This document shows, one piece after another, positions 1 through 8,594 of a stretch of DNA of 64,000 nt (position 1 is the stretch's first letter; each line of letters begins with the position of its first letter). The DNA is taken from positions 62,001-126,000 of the forward strand of contig JBKAGO010000040.1 of the NCBI GenBank assembly GCA_046290435.1, read 5' to 3'. Source of the DNA: CAVQUE01 sp046290435. GTDB lineage: Bacteria; Actinomycetota; Acidimicrobiia; Acidimicrobiales; UBA8592. The position numbers were made by a program, and so were the translations under genes. Under the pieces are notes generated by a model, which saw only the letters and a program-made list of their open reading frames with translations, was not told where the DNA came from and did not search any database.

Positions 1-402
1 ATCCTCGACGGTGCCCACAACCCGTTGAAGCTCCGCGCCCTCGCAGCAGCGCTGGCAGGCCTCGACGGCCCCGACCCTGCGTTCGTGGTGGCGGGACTCA
101 GCCGCGAGAAGGCCCTCGACGACTGTGCCGCCGAACTCGCGGCGATGGGTAACCGGTTCGTCACCACCGAATTCGCCGTCCTGGCCGGCGACCGGGTGCT
201 GCGGAGCTCGTGGCCGGCGGGCGAGCTGGCCGACGCCATCAGCCGCCACCGCCCCGACGCCGAGATCGTGGCCGCCGGCAACGTAGAGGCTGCGGTCCAC
301 CAGGCCGTGTGCCACACCGAACCGGGCGACACCATCGTCGCCACCGGATCGTTCCTGCTGCTCGACGACATCCGCCAGGCCGCGGTCGCCCTCGACCACT
401 GA
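1..402 (+). CDS. folC: Folylpolyglutamate synthase/dihydrofolate synthase, C-terminal part (5' end outside window)
   Basis: The window opens inside this gene. The first residues, ILDGAHNP, are the conserved Mur-ligase/FolC motif that starts the C-terminal domain. About 133 residues follow, ending with the ATGSFLLLDDIR stretch typical of the end of FolC. FolC adds glutamate to (dihydro)folates in the cytoplasm using ATP. Only the C-terminal ligase domain can be seen; the P-loop domain lies upstream of the window. The gene converges on the rlmG-like gene across a 99-bp gap with no convincing terminator. Confidence 0.88.
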   Translation: MLDGAHNPLKLRALAAALAGLDGPDPAFVVAGLSREKALDDCAAELAAMGNRFVTTEFAVLAGDRVLRSSWPAGELADAISRHRPDAEIVAAGNVEAAVHQAVCHTEPGDTIVATGSFLLLDDIRQAAVALDH

Positions 403-501
403 GCGCCATCGGCCCGCCGGGCGCCGGGCGGCTCGATCGACGTCAGCCGAATAAGGGAACCGAGCGGCGCCACGGATCGCGCTGGCGCCGACCTGCGACC
501 G

Positions 502-1776
502 TCAGCGGCGGGTTGCTGCCATGACGACGAACTTGGCGTTCGAGGCGATCACGTCGCTCGATCCGAACAGGCGGCGCATCGTCACGTGGTGGCCGAGGTG
601 GCGGTTGGCGACGACGATCAGGCGCCCACCCGGAGCCAGCATGCGATGCGCCGCAGCGATCAGCGATCGGCCCGCAGCCACGGCCACCGCCTGCTGGTCG
701 TGGAACGGTGGGTTGAGCACCACGACGTCCACCGAGCCGTCCTCGATGCCGTCGACCGGTCCGGCGCCGGCGTCGGCGCGCACGAACCGGGCGGGCGGGT
801 GCGCTGCCTCGGCGACTGCGGCGTTCCAGGTCAGCTCGGCCGATGCGATGGCGGCCGCCGATTCGTCGACGAAGGCGACGGTGGCCTCGGGGTCACGGCG
901 AGCGACGACGGCGCCGACCACGCCGTTGCCGCACCCCAGATCGACCACCTGCAGCGGGCCGTCGAGAGGTGGGAGCGACTCGAGGAGGAACCGGGTGCCG
1001 ATGTCCAGGCGGCGCTGCGAGAACACCCCGGCGTGGTTCCACACCACCAGACCCTCGCCGGTGCCATCGGCCACCGTGTCGGCATCCACGACGAACGACG
1101 AGGGGTACGGCGACGCCGTCGGCTCGAGGTCGGCGGCCACGTCGGTGAGGATCAGTCGCGCTTTGCGTCGGGCGAGGGTGGTGCGGCTGGGGCCGAGGAT
1201 GCGCTCGAACAGTTCGATGGTGGAGGTGTGGATGTGGCGGGTCATGCCGGCGCCGACGACGGTCGTGCCGGAGTCGACCACCGCCGACAGCTCGCAGAGC
1301 TGGTGTTCGAGCAGGGCGAGGGACTTCGGGATCTTTACGATCACCAGGTCGATGCCGAGCGCCGCCTCGGTGCCGGCGAGTCCGGCGATCGGCACGACCG
1401 CCATTGCGTCGATGTCGTTGGCCGCTGCGTTGGCGGCGAGCGCATCGTGCGCGACAGCCGAGTCAGACCACGACCAGATCCGCCGATCGTCGGCTGCGGC
1501 CGGACCTGCGGTCTCGCCGGCCCGGGCAAGGGCCAGGGCCACAGCGCCGAAGGCGTCGTTGACCACCAGGCATCGCAACCAGTCCCCGTCCTGCGCCGAA
1601 GCGGCAACGCCGCCCGCGCCGTCGCCGTCGGCGATGCCGGCGTCGGAGCCCGCAGCCAGGTGATCGAGCGCATAGCTGTCGGCCGCATCCCACGCCTGCA
1701 GCGGCGAGCGCTCGTCCTGGCCGGGCCGGCGCAACGTCAGAACCCCCGTCGGCGTCTCGAATCGGTCGTCGGGCAT
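502..1776 (-). CDS. Class I SAM-dependent methyltransferase, RlmG/RsmC type (rRNA guanine-N2)
   Basis: The 424-residue protein has the two-part layout of RlmG/RsmC. Residues 1 to about 235 form a degenerate methyltransferase-like domain. The C-terminal catalytic domain carries SAM motif I (VVDLGCGNG, about 277-285) and the NPPF motif (about 355-358) found in enzymes that methylate an exocyclic amino group of guanine. By family it should methylate 16S or 23S rRNA; which base cannot be told from sequence. The ATG at 1776 was chosen because MPDDRFETPTG matches a normal N-terminus and the longer frame upstream is arginine-rich noise overlapping the next gene. It is slightly longer than typical RlmG (about 380). 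Confidence 0.82.
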   Translation of the reverse strand: MPDDRFETPTGVLTLRRPGQDERSPLQAWDAADSYALDHLAAGSDAGIADGDGAGGVAASAQDGDWLRCLVVNDAFGAVALALARAGETAGPAAADDRRIWSWSDSAVAHDALAANAAANDIDAMAVVPIAGLAGTEAALGIDLVIVKIPKSLALLEHQLCELSAVVDSGTTVVGAGMTRHIHTSTIELFERILGPSRTTLARRKARLILTDVAADLEPTASPYPSSFVVDADTVADGTGEGLVVWNHAGVFSQRRLDIGTRFLLESLPPLDGPLQVVDLGCGNGVVGAVVARRDPEATVAFVDESAAAIASAELTWNAAVAEAAHPPARFVRADAGAGPVDGIEDGSVDVVVLNPPFHDQQAVAVAAGRSLIAAAHRMLAPGGRLIVVANRHLGHHVTMRRLFGSSDVIASNAKFVVMAATRR

Positions 1777-1844
1777 CTGCCCGACGCTACTGCCGTGACC
1801 ACCAACGTTCGCTCGGGCGATCGGATCCGCCGCAGCCGGCAGGC

Positions 1845-2348
1845 CTATGGGCGGCGACGACGTTCGCTCTCGGCGCGGCGCCGGGCCGCCCGGGTGTCGG
1901 GAGAAACGGTCAGATCCGGGATGAGGTGGCGATGACAGGCGCAGAACATCCCCGACGGAGCGAAGACCTGCACGAACAGCCCGGGTTCGGGCAGGTGCCC
2001 GTAGTAGTTGGACCACGTTCCGAACCAGTCGCCGCTGTCGACATGGCTCTGGTGCACGACGCCGTGGCGCCCGCCGAGCACGGCGGCCATGTCGTCGAGC
2101 GTGTAGCCGTCGAGGAGGCATTCGGCCGCCGCGTTCACCAGCCGCACCCCGACCGAGTACTCGGGGCCGATGACCGCCAGCTCGGGCAGCCCGTAGTTCT
2201 CGGCCAGACCGATACTGAAGCACCACTCCGGCCCCCGTTCGTCGGGTCCGTTGACCACCCCCTGCACATACCAGCCGTGGGTGGCGATGGTGAGTTCGAT
2301 GTTCCGCAGAACATCCTCTTCGCTGTATCCGTCACATCTGAGGCACAT
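1845..2348 (-). CDS. DUF4262 domain protein
   Basis: The 167-residue protein starts MCLRCDGYSEED, the cysteine-containing N-terminus typical of DUF4262 proteins. It continues with the family's GWYVQGV, FSIGLAENYGLPEL and late HRHLIPD-like segments. The function of DUF4262 is unknown. A longer frame exists to 2408, but its first 20 residues are unlike the family. The last 25 residues are arginine-rich and may be a diverged tail. It lies upstream of rlmG on the same strand with a 68-bp gap. Confidence 0.72.
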   Translation of the reverse strand: MCLRCDGYSEEDVLRNIELTIATHGWYVQGVVNGPDERGPEWCFSIGLAENYGLPELAVIGPEYSVGVRLVNAAAECLLDGYTLDDMAAVLGGRHGVVHQSHVDSGDWFGTWSNYYGHLPEPGLFVQVFAPSGMFCACHRHLIPDLTVSPDTRAARRRAESERRRRP

Positions 2349-2423
2349 GCACCAAGGATGGCGAGGGGGTATGACACGCAACCGGAAGCAGCGGGCAACG
2401 GCCCGCAACCGGCGATGCGATGG

Positions 2424-3353
2424 TCAGCCCGGGGTGCCCGGCACGGTGCCGCCGGCCTGGATCCAGCGGCCGATGACCTCCTCGGCCTCCTTCGGGTTGT
2501 AGACGTCCTCCTCGTAGGACCACTGGCCATTGCCTGCGTAGTGGAGGATGACGTGCACCTCGAAACGGTACTCGGTGTCGCCGCCGGTGGGGTCGGGCAG
2601 GCAGTTGGGGATCTGGGCGATGACCCGGTTGCCGTCGATGATGTAGTGGTCGACGGGGAAGGTCATCTCGGGGAACGCCACCATCGTCGAGGTGATCCAC
2701 TCGCGGATCTCGTCGCGGCCGTCGAAGGTGCCGTAGTGGTGCTCGCGGTAGCGGGCGTCGGGCGTGAACTGCGCCGCCCACTGCTCCCAGTCGCCGGTGG
2801 CCACGGCATGCGAGCCGCGCTCGCGGTAGGCGAGGAACTCGCGCTCGACCTCGTCGCGGGGGAAGGCCGGGGTGGGAACCGGCGGCGCCCAGCCGTCGAT
2901 GCCCTCGAGGGTGTGGTCGGCCGGGGTGTCGAGTCGGCCGCCGTCGGTGAACCACTCGATCCAGACCTTCTCGGCATCGGCGGGGTTGTAGAAGTCCTCC
3001 TCGAGGTCCCACTTGCCGTCGCCGGCGTAGTGCAGGACGGTCGTGTTGGGGAACCCGTAGCGCTTGCCGGTGCCGGCCGGGTCGGGGAGGTTGTTCCAGA
3101 TGTAGAGCGCGACCCGGTCGTCGCCGATCGCCCACCAGTCCATCCACAGACCCATCGAGGGGTACTGCGCCATGCAGTCGACGATGAACGTCTCGATCGC
3201 CTGTTGGCCCTCGAAGCGTCCGAGGTGGTGCTCGATGTAGAGGGCGTCGTCGGTGAAGAGCCGGGCCCAGCCGGGCCAGTCGAACTCGCCGACGCCACGC
3301 CGCCGGTATTCGGCGAATGCCTCGGCCACTTCCTCGTCGCTGAACTTGCCCAT
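2424..3353 (-). CDS. Tandem SnoaL-like (NTF2-fold) domain protein
   Basis: The 309-residue protein contains two related NTF2/SnoaL-like domains, about 1-140 and 165-300. Each has the same order of motifs: an EYRxRG helix, WxxLFTxDA or WAAQFTPDA, EHHxGxFxG, and a closing LHYAGxGxWxxEEDxYNP. The repeat shows internal duplication. Proteins with this fold are ketosteroid-isomerase-like or polyketide-cyclase-like enzymes or binding proteins; the substrate cannot be told. ATG 3353 (MGKFSDEEV) is preferred over an in-frame ATG 30 bp upstream because the domain starts at once. Confidence 0.75.
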   Translation of the reverse strand: MGKFSDEEVAEAFAEYRRRGVGEFDWPGWARLFTDDALYIEHHLGRFEGQQAIETFIVDCMAQYPSMGLWMDWWAIGDDRVALYIWNNLPDPAGTGKRYGFPNTTVLHYAGDGKWDLEEDFYNPADAEKVWIEWFTDGGRLDTPADHTLEGIDGWAPPVPTPAFPRDEVEREFLAYRERGSHAVATGDWEQWAAQFTPDARYREHHYGTFDGRDEIREWITSTMVAFPEMTFPVDHYIIDGNRVIAQIPNCLPDPTGGDTEYRFEVHVILHYAGNGQWSYEEDVYNPKEAEEVIGRWIQAGGTVPGTPG

Positions 3354-3989
3354 CGTTACTGCCCCCTGGTGTCGTCGCTGCATTCTGGCTCATCGGCGGC
3401 GTCTGCGCCCGGGCCGCGGGCCGCAGGCCGCAGGCCGACGATGGGAATCGGCCGCTGCCTCGCGCTCGATGAGCAGCCATCGTGCGGTGGGGGAGGTGCA
3501 AAACGACGAACGCCCGGCCGCTTGGGCCAGGCGAATCAACAAAGGGAACGATAGCACACCCTGGGTTTCGTTGCCGGCAGGATCGTGGCCCTTGCCGAAA
3601 TGGCACTGATTTTCTGCGACGGGCGATCGGCGATGGCGATGAGGCCGGCCTCGCACATCGCCCGAACAGCAGGAACCATCGCCCAACCGGATCGCACTGC
3701 GCACTTTGGATCGCCATACGCGATTGGGCCACAGGGTGTGCGGCGCGGGCGGACATCGAGCCCGAGCCCCTCCACGGTTGCGACCGGTGCCGCACCGGGC
3801 TGCCCGGCGCCGGTGGGGGGCAACGCCGCCGCGTGGCTGGCCAGCCGGGGCGCATCGGTGACGACCGTCGACCACCGCGACGTCGCGATCGACAAGGGGC
3901 CACCGCCGACGACCGGCACCGACGTCGGGGGACGTTCGTCGCCGCCGATCAGATGCAACCGCCCGCCTCCGTCGTCGTCTCGTGCGGCC
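3354..3989. other. 636-bp stretch without an intact gene
   Basis: No complete coding sequence is convincing here. At 3412-3440 there are short tandem GGGCCGCAGGCCGCAGGCCG-like repeats. Around 3540-3720 the sequence is poorer in GC than its surroundings. Between about 3798 and 3905 a plus-strand frame looks like a piece of a SAM-dependent methyltransferase (listed separately). The stretch therefore looks like decayed DNA plus the promoter region for the lipoprotein gene downstream. Confidence 0.5.
3798..3905 (+). pseudogene. Possible remnant of a SAM-dependent methyltransferase
   Basis: One plus-strand frame reads GGNAAAWLASRGASVTTVDH followed by RDVAIDK. This resembles motif I and II of TehB-like methyltransferases, where a glycine-rich loop is followed by NAxWLAxRGxxVTxVD and then VAIxK. 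About 30 residues can be matched. Neither the start of the protein nor the rest of the domain is present, so if the match is real the gene has been destroyed. It could also be a chance match in GC-rich sequence. Confidence 0.3.
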
Positions 3990-4645
3990 ATGGAGACCGC
4001 GATCGACACCCCCGACTTCGCCAACGGCGACCGAGACCGCTCGGTGAGTCGACATGCCCTGCGCCGGCGCTCCCGACGGCGAGTCCTCGTCGGCCTCGCC
4101 GCCGCGACGATGGCCTTGCTCGCCGCGTGCGGCGGTGACGAGCCGGCGCCCGCCGCCGACACCGAACCCGAGGCTCCGGTCGACGCCGCCAACGAGTCCG
4201 CCGACGACGATGGCGATGAGGCCGCCGCAGCCGGAACCGACGCCCCCTCGGCAGCCGACGGCGGATCCCTGCCCGGCTACCAGGTGGAGGTGCTGGGGTG
4301 GATGCCCTGGCCGTTCGCCGACTGGCCCGGAGAGGCGGCCTCCCAGGGCATCGACGCCGCAGCACCGCCGTGGGCGCTGCGAGTGGGCGTCTGCGCCGAC
4401 GCCGACGCTGCGGCCGACCCCGGCGCCGAGATCCTCTTCGCCTTCGCCGACGAGTCGGGCGACTTCGGCACCGAGTTCCGTTCCCACACCACCGGGCCCA
4501 TCGTGTCGCCGGTCCTGATGACCTGGACGGGCCCTGCCGGCGTGGCCTCTGGTACGCCCCGGTCGAGCCCGACGCGACGATCACCGCAGTGACGTCGACC
4601 TTCGGCAGCGGCCCATGGTGGAGCGCCACCAGCACCCCCGGGTAG
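3990..4645 (+). pseudogene. Secreted lipoprotein gene, broken by a -1 frameshift near 4545
   Basis: The N-terminus has an arginine-rich n-region, a hydrophobic segment and a lipobox (LLAAC then GG). It is followed by an acidic, alanine-rich linker and a domain with GYQVEVLGWMPWPF and EILFAFADESGDFG. The frame continues to 4592 but loses sense after MTWTGPAGVA. Another frame then reads LWYAPVEPDATITAVTSTF and ends at a TAG at 4645. Adding one G at 4544-4545 joins them into a coherent protein of about 218 residues. The start may be ATG 3990 or GTG 4044. This may be a real mutation or a sequencing error. The function is not recognised. Confidence 0.5.
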
Positions 4646-4703
4646 CAGGGGCCTGGAGTCGCAACGAGCAGGCGGTCGAAGAGATCGCCGAGGTCACCGA
4701 ACT

Positions 4704-4810
4704 GGCGCCGAAACACGTCGCCCTGGCAGCGAATCTCGGCGCCAGAACCATGGCCATGGGCAACCGGCGCCGAAACCTGTCGCTCTGGCAACGGTTTTCG
4801 GCGCCGGAAC
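4704..4810. repeat. Two tandem 46-bp palindromic units (REP/BIME-like)
   Basis: Unit 1 runs from 4704 to about 4749 and unit 2 from 4766 to about 4810, a period of 62 bp. Both begin GGCGCCGAAAC and reach a second CGGCGCC about 34 bp later; over the first 40 bp they agree at about 33 positions. Each unit is itself an inverted repeat. In unit 2 GGCGCCGAAA pairs perfectly with TTTCGGCGCC across a 20-nt loop, and unit 1 pairs over 8 bp. The element fills the gap between the broken lipoprotein gene and the 3' end of cysC. Confidence 0.65.
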
Positions 4811-4817
4811 GGATGGC

Positions 4818-5465
4818 TCAGCGGATGCGGCGCTCGATCTCGGCCACCACCAGCGCGACGCACTCGTCGATCGAGCCCTGGGTGGTGTCGATGCGCAGCT
4901 CGGGGGACTCGGGCGACTCGTACGGCGCGCTGATCCCGCTGAAGTCGGGAATCTCGCCCGCGCGGGCCTTGGCATAGAGGCCCTTGACGTCACGGGCTTC
5001 GCACACCTCGATCGGGGTGTCGACGAAGACCTCGACGAACCGGCCCTCGGGATGCAGCGCCCGCACCTGGTCACGATCACGCACGTAGGGCGAGATGAAC
5101 GACGACAGCACCACCACACCGGCGTCGGTCATCAACCGGCACACCTCGCCGATGCGGCGGATGTTCTCCTCACGATCCTCGGGGGAGAAGCCGAGGTCGC
5201 GGTTGAGGCCGAACCGGACGTTGTCGCCGTCGAGCACATAGGCCAGCACGCCGTCGGCCACGAGGGCATCCTCGACGGCGAACGCCAGCGTCGACTTGCC
5301 CGAACCCGACAGTCCGGTGAACCACACCGTCAACGCCTCGTGCCCCAACAGCTCGGCCCGGGCACCGGCACCGAGGCGCCCCTCGGCCCGGACGATGTTG
5401 GTGCTGACCGGCTCCGAGCCGGCAGACACCGAGCCGGCAGCGGCCACCTCGTCCCCGCCGCTCAC
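4818..5465 (-). CDS. cysC: Adenylyl-sulfate kinase (APS kinase)
   Basis: This stand-alone APS kinase of 215 residues phosphorylates adenylyl sulfate to PAPS in the cytoplasm. It has the P-loop GLSGSGKST (about 51-59), LDGDNVRFGLNRDLGFS, and the FVDTPIEVCEARDVKGLY segment of CysC. The GTG at 5465 is used because GGGGAG lies just upstream. The longer frame (ATG 5516) would start inside the 51-bp palindrome, giving an artefactual MCAQSPRFRR leader. A later GTG at 5429 is possible. It follows cysN/C on the same strand, separated by the palindrome, so the cell has two APS kinases here. Confidence 0.92.
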   Translation of the reverse strand: MSGGDEVAAAGSVSAGSEPVSTNIVRAEGRLGAGARAELLGHEALTVWFTGLSGSGKSTLAFAVEDALVADGVLAYVLDGDNVRFGLNRDLGFSPEDREENIRRIGEVCRLMTDAGVVVLSSFISPYVRDRDQVRALHPEGRFVEVFVDTPIEVCEARDVKGLYAKARAGEIPDFSGISAPYESPESPELRIDTTQGSIDECVALVVAEIERRIR

Positions 5466-5490
5466 CAACCCATCTCCCCGCCCGCCACGC

Positions 5491-5541
5491 CGAAATCTGG
5501 GACTTTGCGCGCACATGCTGCGCGCAAAGTCCCAGATTTCG
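5491..5541. repeat. 51-bp palindromic intergenic repeat, family A copy 1
   Basis: A perfect inverted repeat has 23-bp arms that begin CGAAATCTGGGACTTTG and a 5-nt loop (CATGC). It lies between the 3' end of cysN/C and the start of cysC. Copies 2 and 3 are at 14025-14075 and 19365-19415 with the same length but different loops. It would form a very stable RNA hairpin and could act as a terminator or mRNA 3' stabiliser. There is no clear U-tract. Confidence 0.9.
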
Positions 5542-5586
5542 CAGGATCCGACGGATCCGCGGGAGCGGCGAGGCCGGGGAAGAGGG

Positions 5587-7536
5587 TCACGAGGGGTCCG
5601 GCAGCGCGGGTAGCGGGGCCGCCGACAGGTAGCCGCGCTGGTCGAGCAGCGTGACGATGCGGGCCACGCACGTCTCGACGTCGTCGACGCTGGTGTCGAG
5701 CACCAGGTCGGCGTCGACGGGCTTTTCGTAGGTGGCGCTCACGCCGGGGAACTGCGGGATCTCGCCCCGGTCGGCGGCCTCGTAGATGCCTTCGGCGTCA
5801 CGCTCACGACACACCTCGATGGGCGTGTCCAGGAACACCTCGACGAAACGATCTGCGCCGATCAGGTCCCGCGCCCGACGACGAACGTCGGCCTTGGGGG
5901 CCACCAGCGCGGCCACAGCGATGATGCCCTGGTTGTTGACCAGCGAGGCGACCTCGGCGGTGCGGCGCACGTTCTCCGAGCGCTCCTGGGCGCTGAAACC
6001 CAGATCGCGCGAGATGCCCAGGCGCATGTTCTCGCCGTCGAGGCGCACCGTCGCCCGCCCCCGGTCGAACATGGCCCGCTCCAGGGCCTTGCCGATGGTG
6101 GACTTGCCGGCGTTGGTGAGCCCGGTGAGGAACACCGTGACGGGCCGCTGGCCGTAGCGGATCGAGCGCTCGGCGGCGCTGACCTCCGACACCTGGCGGA
6201 CCACCCGAGCGTCTGCGGGACGGTCCCAGACTCCGGTGGCGCTGCTGATCATCCCGGCGCCGACGGTGGCGTTGGACAGCCGGTCGATGAGGATGAACGA
6301 GCCGGTCGCCCGATTGACCTGATACGGGTCGAACAGCATCTCGGCGTCGGCGGTGAGCACGACCCGGGCGATGTCGTTGAGCTCCATCGTGTCGGCGGGA
6401 GCGGTCTCGAAGGTGTTGATGTCGACGCGCTCCTGAACGGCAGTGACACGGGCGTTCATGCGGCGGTTGCCCTGCTGGACGATGTAGTCCTTGCCCGGCG
6501 ACAGCGCCGCCTCGTTCATCCACACGAGCATCGCGTCGACCTGGTGCGAGCGCTGCAGGGGATGGTCGACGCTGACCAGCACGTCGCCGCGGGAGATGTC
6601 GACCTCTTCGGTGGTGGTGATGGTGACGGCCCGGCCCGGGCCGGCGACGTCGAGATCGCCGTCGAAGGTGACGATGCGCTCGATGGTGGTGGTGATGCCC
6701 GACGGCTGCACCCGCACCGCGTCGCCGGGGCGCACGATGCCGGACTCGACGGTGCCGGCGAAACCCCGGAAGTCGAGGTCGGGGCGCACCACCAGCTGCA
6801 CCGGGAACCGGAAGCGCTCGAGGTCGATGCCGGCTTCGACGTCGACCGTTTCGAGGTGCTCCATCATGGTCGGCCCGTCGTACCAGTCCATGTGCTCGCT
6901 GCGGTCGACGACGTTGTCGCCGAGGAGCGCTGACATGGGCATGAACAGCGGTGCGTCGAGATCGAGGTGACCGGCGATGGCTTCGTAGTCGGTGACGATC
7001 TCGTCGAAGCGGTCCTTCGACCACTCGACGAGGTCCATCTTGTTGATGGCCACGACGACGTTGCGGATGCCGAGCAGCGACGCGATGAAGCTGTGGCGGC
7101 GGGTCTGGGCCAGCACGCCGTAGCGGGCGTCGATCAAGATGATCGCCAGCTGGCACGTCGAGGCGCCGGTGACCATGTTGCGGGTGTACTGCTCGTGGCC
7201 GGGCGTGTCGGCGATGATGAACTTGCGCCGGGCCGTGGAGAAGTAGCGGTAGGCGACATCGATGGTGATGCCCTGCTCGCGTTCGGCCTTGAGACCGTCG
7301 GTCAGTAGCGCCAGGTCGAGGTGTTCGCCGGCGTGGCCGACGCTGGCCGAGTCCTTCTGCAGGGCGGCCAGGTGGTCCTCGTAGACCATCTTCGAGTCGT
7401 GCAGCAGCCGCCCGATGAGGGTGGACTTGCCGTCGTCGACGCTGCCGCACGTCAGGAACCGCAGCAGGTCCTTTCGCTCGTGCTCGGCGAGATAGGCATC
7501 GATGTCGGTGGCGATGAGGTCGCTCTGATGGCTCAT
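5587..7536 (-). CDS. cysNC: Sulfate adenylyltransferase subunit 1 / APS kinase fusion
   Basis: The 649-residue bifunctional protein has an EF-Tu-like GTPase (CysN) at residues 1-440, with GSVDDGKST (31-39), DTPGHEQ and NKMD. It is followed by an APS kinase domain from about 463 with the P-loop GLTNAGKST. With CysD it makes APS from sulfate and ATP, driven by GTP, and the C-terminal domain makes PAPS. This is the NodQ-like architecture. The start overlaps the cysD stop in TAATG, which suggests coupled translation. Its kinase P-loop (NAG) differs from that of the separate cysC (GSG). Confidence 0.95.
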   Translation of the reverse strand: MSHQSDLIATDIDAYLAEHERKDLLRFLTCGSVDDGKSTLIGRLLHDSKMVYEDHLAALQKDSASVGHAGEHLDLALLTDGLKAEREQGITIDVAYRYFSTARRKFIIADTPGHEQYTRNMVTGASTCQLAIILIDARYGVLAQTRRHSFIASLLGIRNVVVAINKMDLVEWSKDRFDEIVTDYEAIAGHLDLDAPLFMPMSALLGDNVVDRSEHMDWYDGPTMMEHLETVDVEAGIDLERFRFPVQLVVRPDLDFRGFAGTVESGIVRPGDAVRVQPSGITTTIERIVTFDGDLDVAGPGRAVTITTTEEVDISRGDVLVSVDHPLQRSHQVDAMLVWMNEAALSPGKDYIVQQGNRRMNARVTAVQERVDINTFETAPADTMELNDIARVVLTADAEMLFDPYQVNRATGSFILIDRLSNATVGAGMISSATGVWDRPADARVVRQVSEVSAAERSIRYGQRPVTVFLTGLTNAGKSTIGKALERAMFDRGRATVRLDGENMRLGISRDLGFSAQERSENVRRTAEVASLVNNQGIIAVAALVAPKADVRRRARDLIGADRFVEVFLDTPIEVCRERDAEGIYEAADRGEIPQFPGVSATYEKPVDADLVLDTSVDDVETCVARIVTLLDQRGYLSAAPLPALPDPS

Positions 7537-8477
7537 TAGAAATAGCCTTCCCGCTTCTTCTCTTCCATGGACCCGGACTGGTCGTAGTCGATGACCCGGC
7601 CCTCACGCTCGGAGCGTGTGGCCAACAGCATCTCCTGGATGATCTCCGGGAGGGTGTCCGCGGTGGATTCGACCGCGCCCGACAACGGATAGCAGCCGAG
7701 GGTACGGAACCGGATCGATCGCATCTCGGGTTCCTCGCCGGGTTCGAACCGGAACCGGTCGTCGTCGACCATGATGATGACGCCGTCGCGGACCACCACC
7801 GGCCGCTCGGCGGAGTAGTACAGCGGCACGATCTCGATGTTCTCCAGCAGGATGTACTGCCAGATGTCGAGCTCGGTCCAGTTGCTCAGCGGGAACACCC
7901 GGATGCTCTCGCCCTTGCCGACCCGGCCGTTGAACTGGTCCCACAGCTCGGGCCGCTGGTTCTTGGGGTCCCAGCGATGGAACTTGTCCCGGAACGAGAA
8001 CACGCGCTCTTTGGCCCGGCTCTTCTCCTCGTCGCGGCGGGCCCCACCGAAAGCGGCGTCGTAGCCGCCGGCGTCGAGGGCCTGCTTGAGGGCCTGGGTC
8101 TTCATGATGTCGGTGTAGTTCTTCGACCCGTGATCGAACGGGTTGATGCCGGCGTCGAGGCCCTCCTGGTTGGTCCAGCTGATGAGCTCGACGCCCAGCT
8201 CGGCGGCGATCCGATCACGGAAGGTGATCATGTCGCGGAACTTCCATGTCGTGTTGACGTGCAGCAGCGGGAACGGCAGCGGCCCCGGATGGAACGCCTT
8301 GAGGGCCAGGTGCAGCATGACCGAGCTGTCCTTGCCGATGCTGTACATCATCACCGGGTTCTCGAACTGGGCCACCACCTCACGCATGATGTGGATGCTC
8401 TCGGCCTCGAGCTGCTTGAGGTGGGTGAGGCGCAGCTCGTCGTCGAGTGCGCGTTCCGCCGTCTGGATCTGGGTCAC
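7536..8477 (-). CDS. cysD: Sulfate adenylyltransferase subunit 2 (copy 1)
   Basis: The 313-residue CysD is a PP-loop ATP sulfurylase catalytic subunit. It has the YSIGKDSSVMLHL PP-loop motif, FGGARRDEEKSRAKER, and the C-terminal SMEEKKREGYF. It pairs with CysN from the next gene. GTG 8477 was chosen because AGGAAG sits 4 nt upstream and the length then fits the family (about 300). The ATG at 8516 would add 13 unconserved residues. It is a close paralogue of the gene directly upstream. Confidence 0.95.
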   Translation of the reverse strand: MTQIQTAERALDDELRLTHLKQLEAESIHIMREVVAQFENPVMMYSIGKDSSVMLHLALKAFHPGPLPFPLLHVNTTWKFRDMITFRDRIAAELGVELISWTNQEGLDAGINPFDHGSKNYTDIMKTQALKQALDAGGYDAAFGGARRDEEKSRAKERVFSFRDKFHRWDPKNQRPELWDQFNGRVGKGESIRVFPLSNWTELDIWQYILLENIEIVPLYYSAERPVVVRDGVIIMVDDDRFRFEPGEEPEMRSIRFRTLGCYPLSGAVESTADTLPEIIQEMLLATRSEREGRVIDYDQSGSMEEKKREGYF

Positions 8478-8594
8478 GGGTCTTCCTGAGTTCGCGAACG
8501 GACCATTGTGGCGCATCGGCCACCGAGTGCGACATGGGCATCGGTGACCATGGGGCGCGCCCTCAGGTGCTCATCGGCAGCGGGAGCGGCCGGA

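Noticed and set aside
5487..5545. A peptide with IWDFAR and CAQSPRF segments that recurs in frames at three places
   Set aside because: It is only the translation of the 51-bp palindrome. It is not a conserved protein motif, and it gives false N-termini to cysC.
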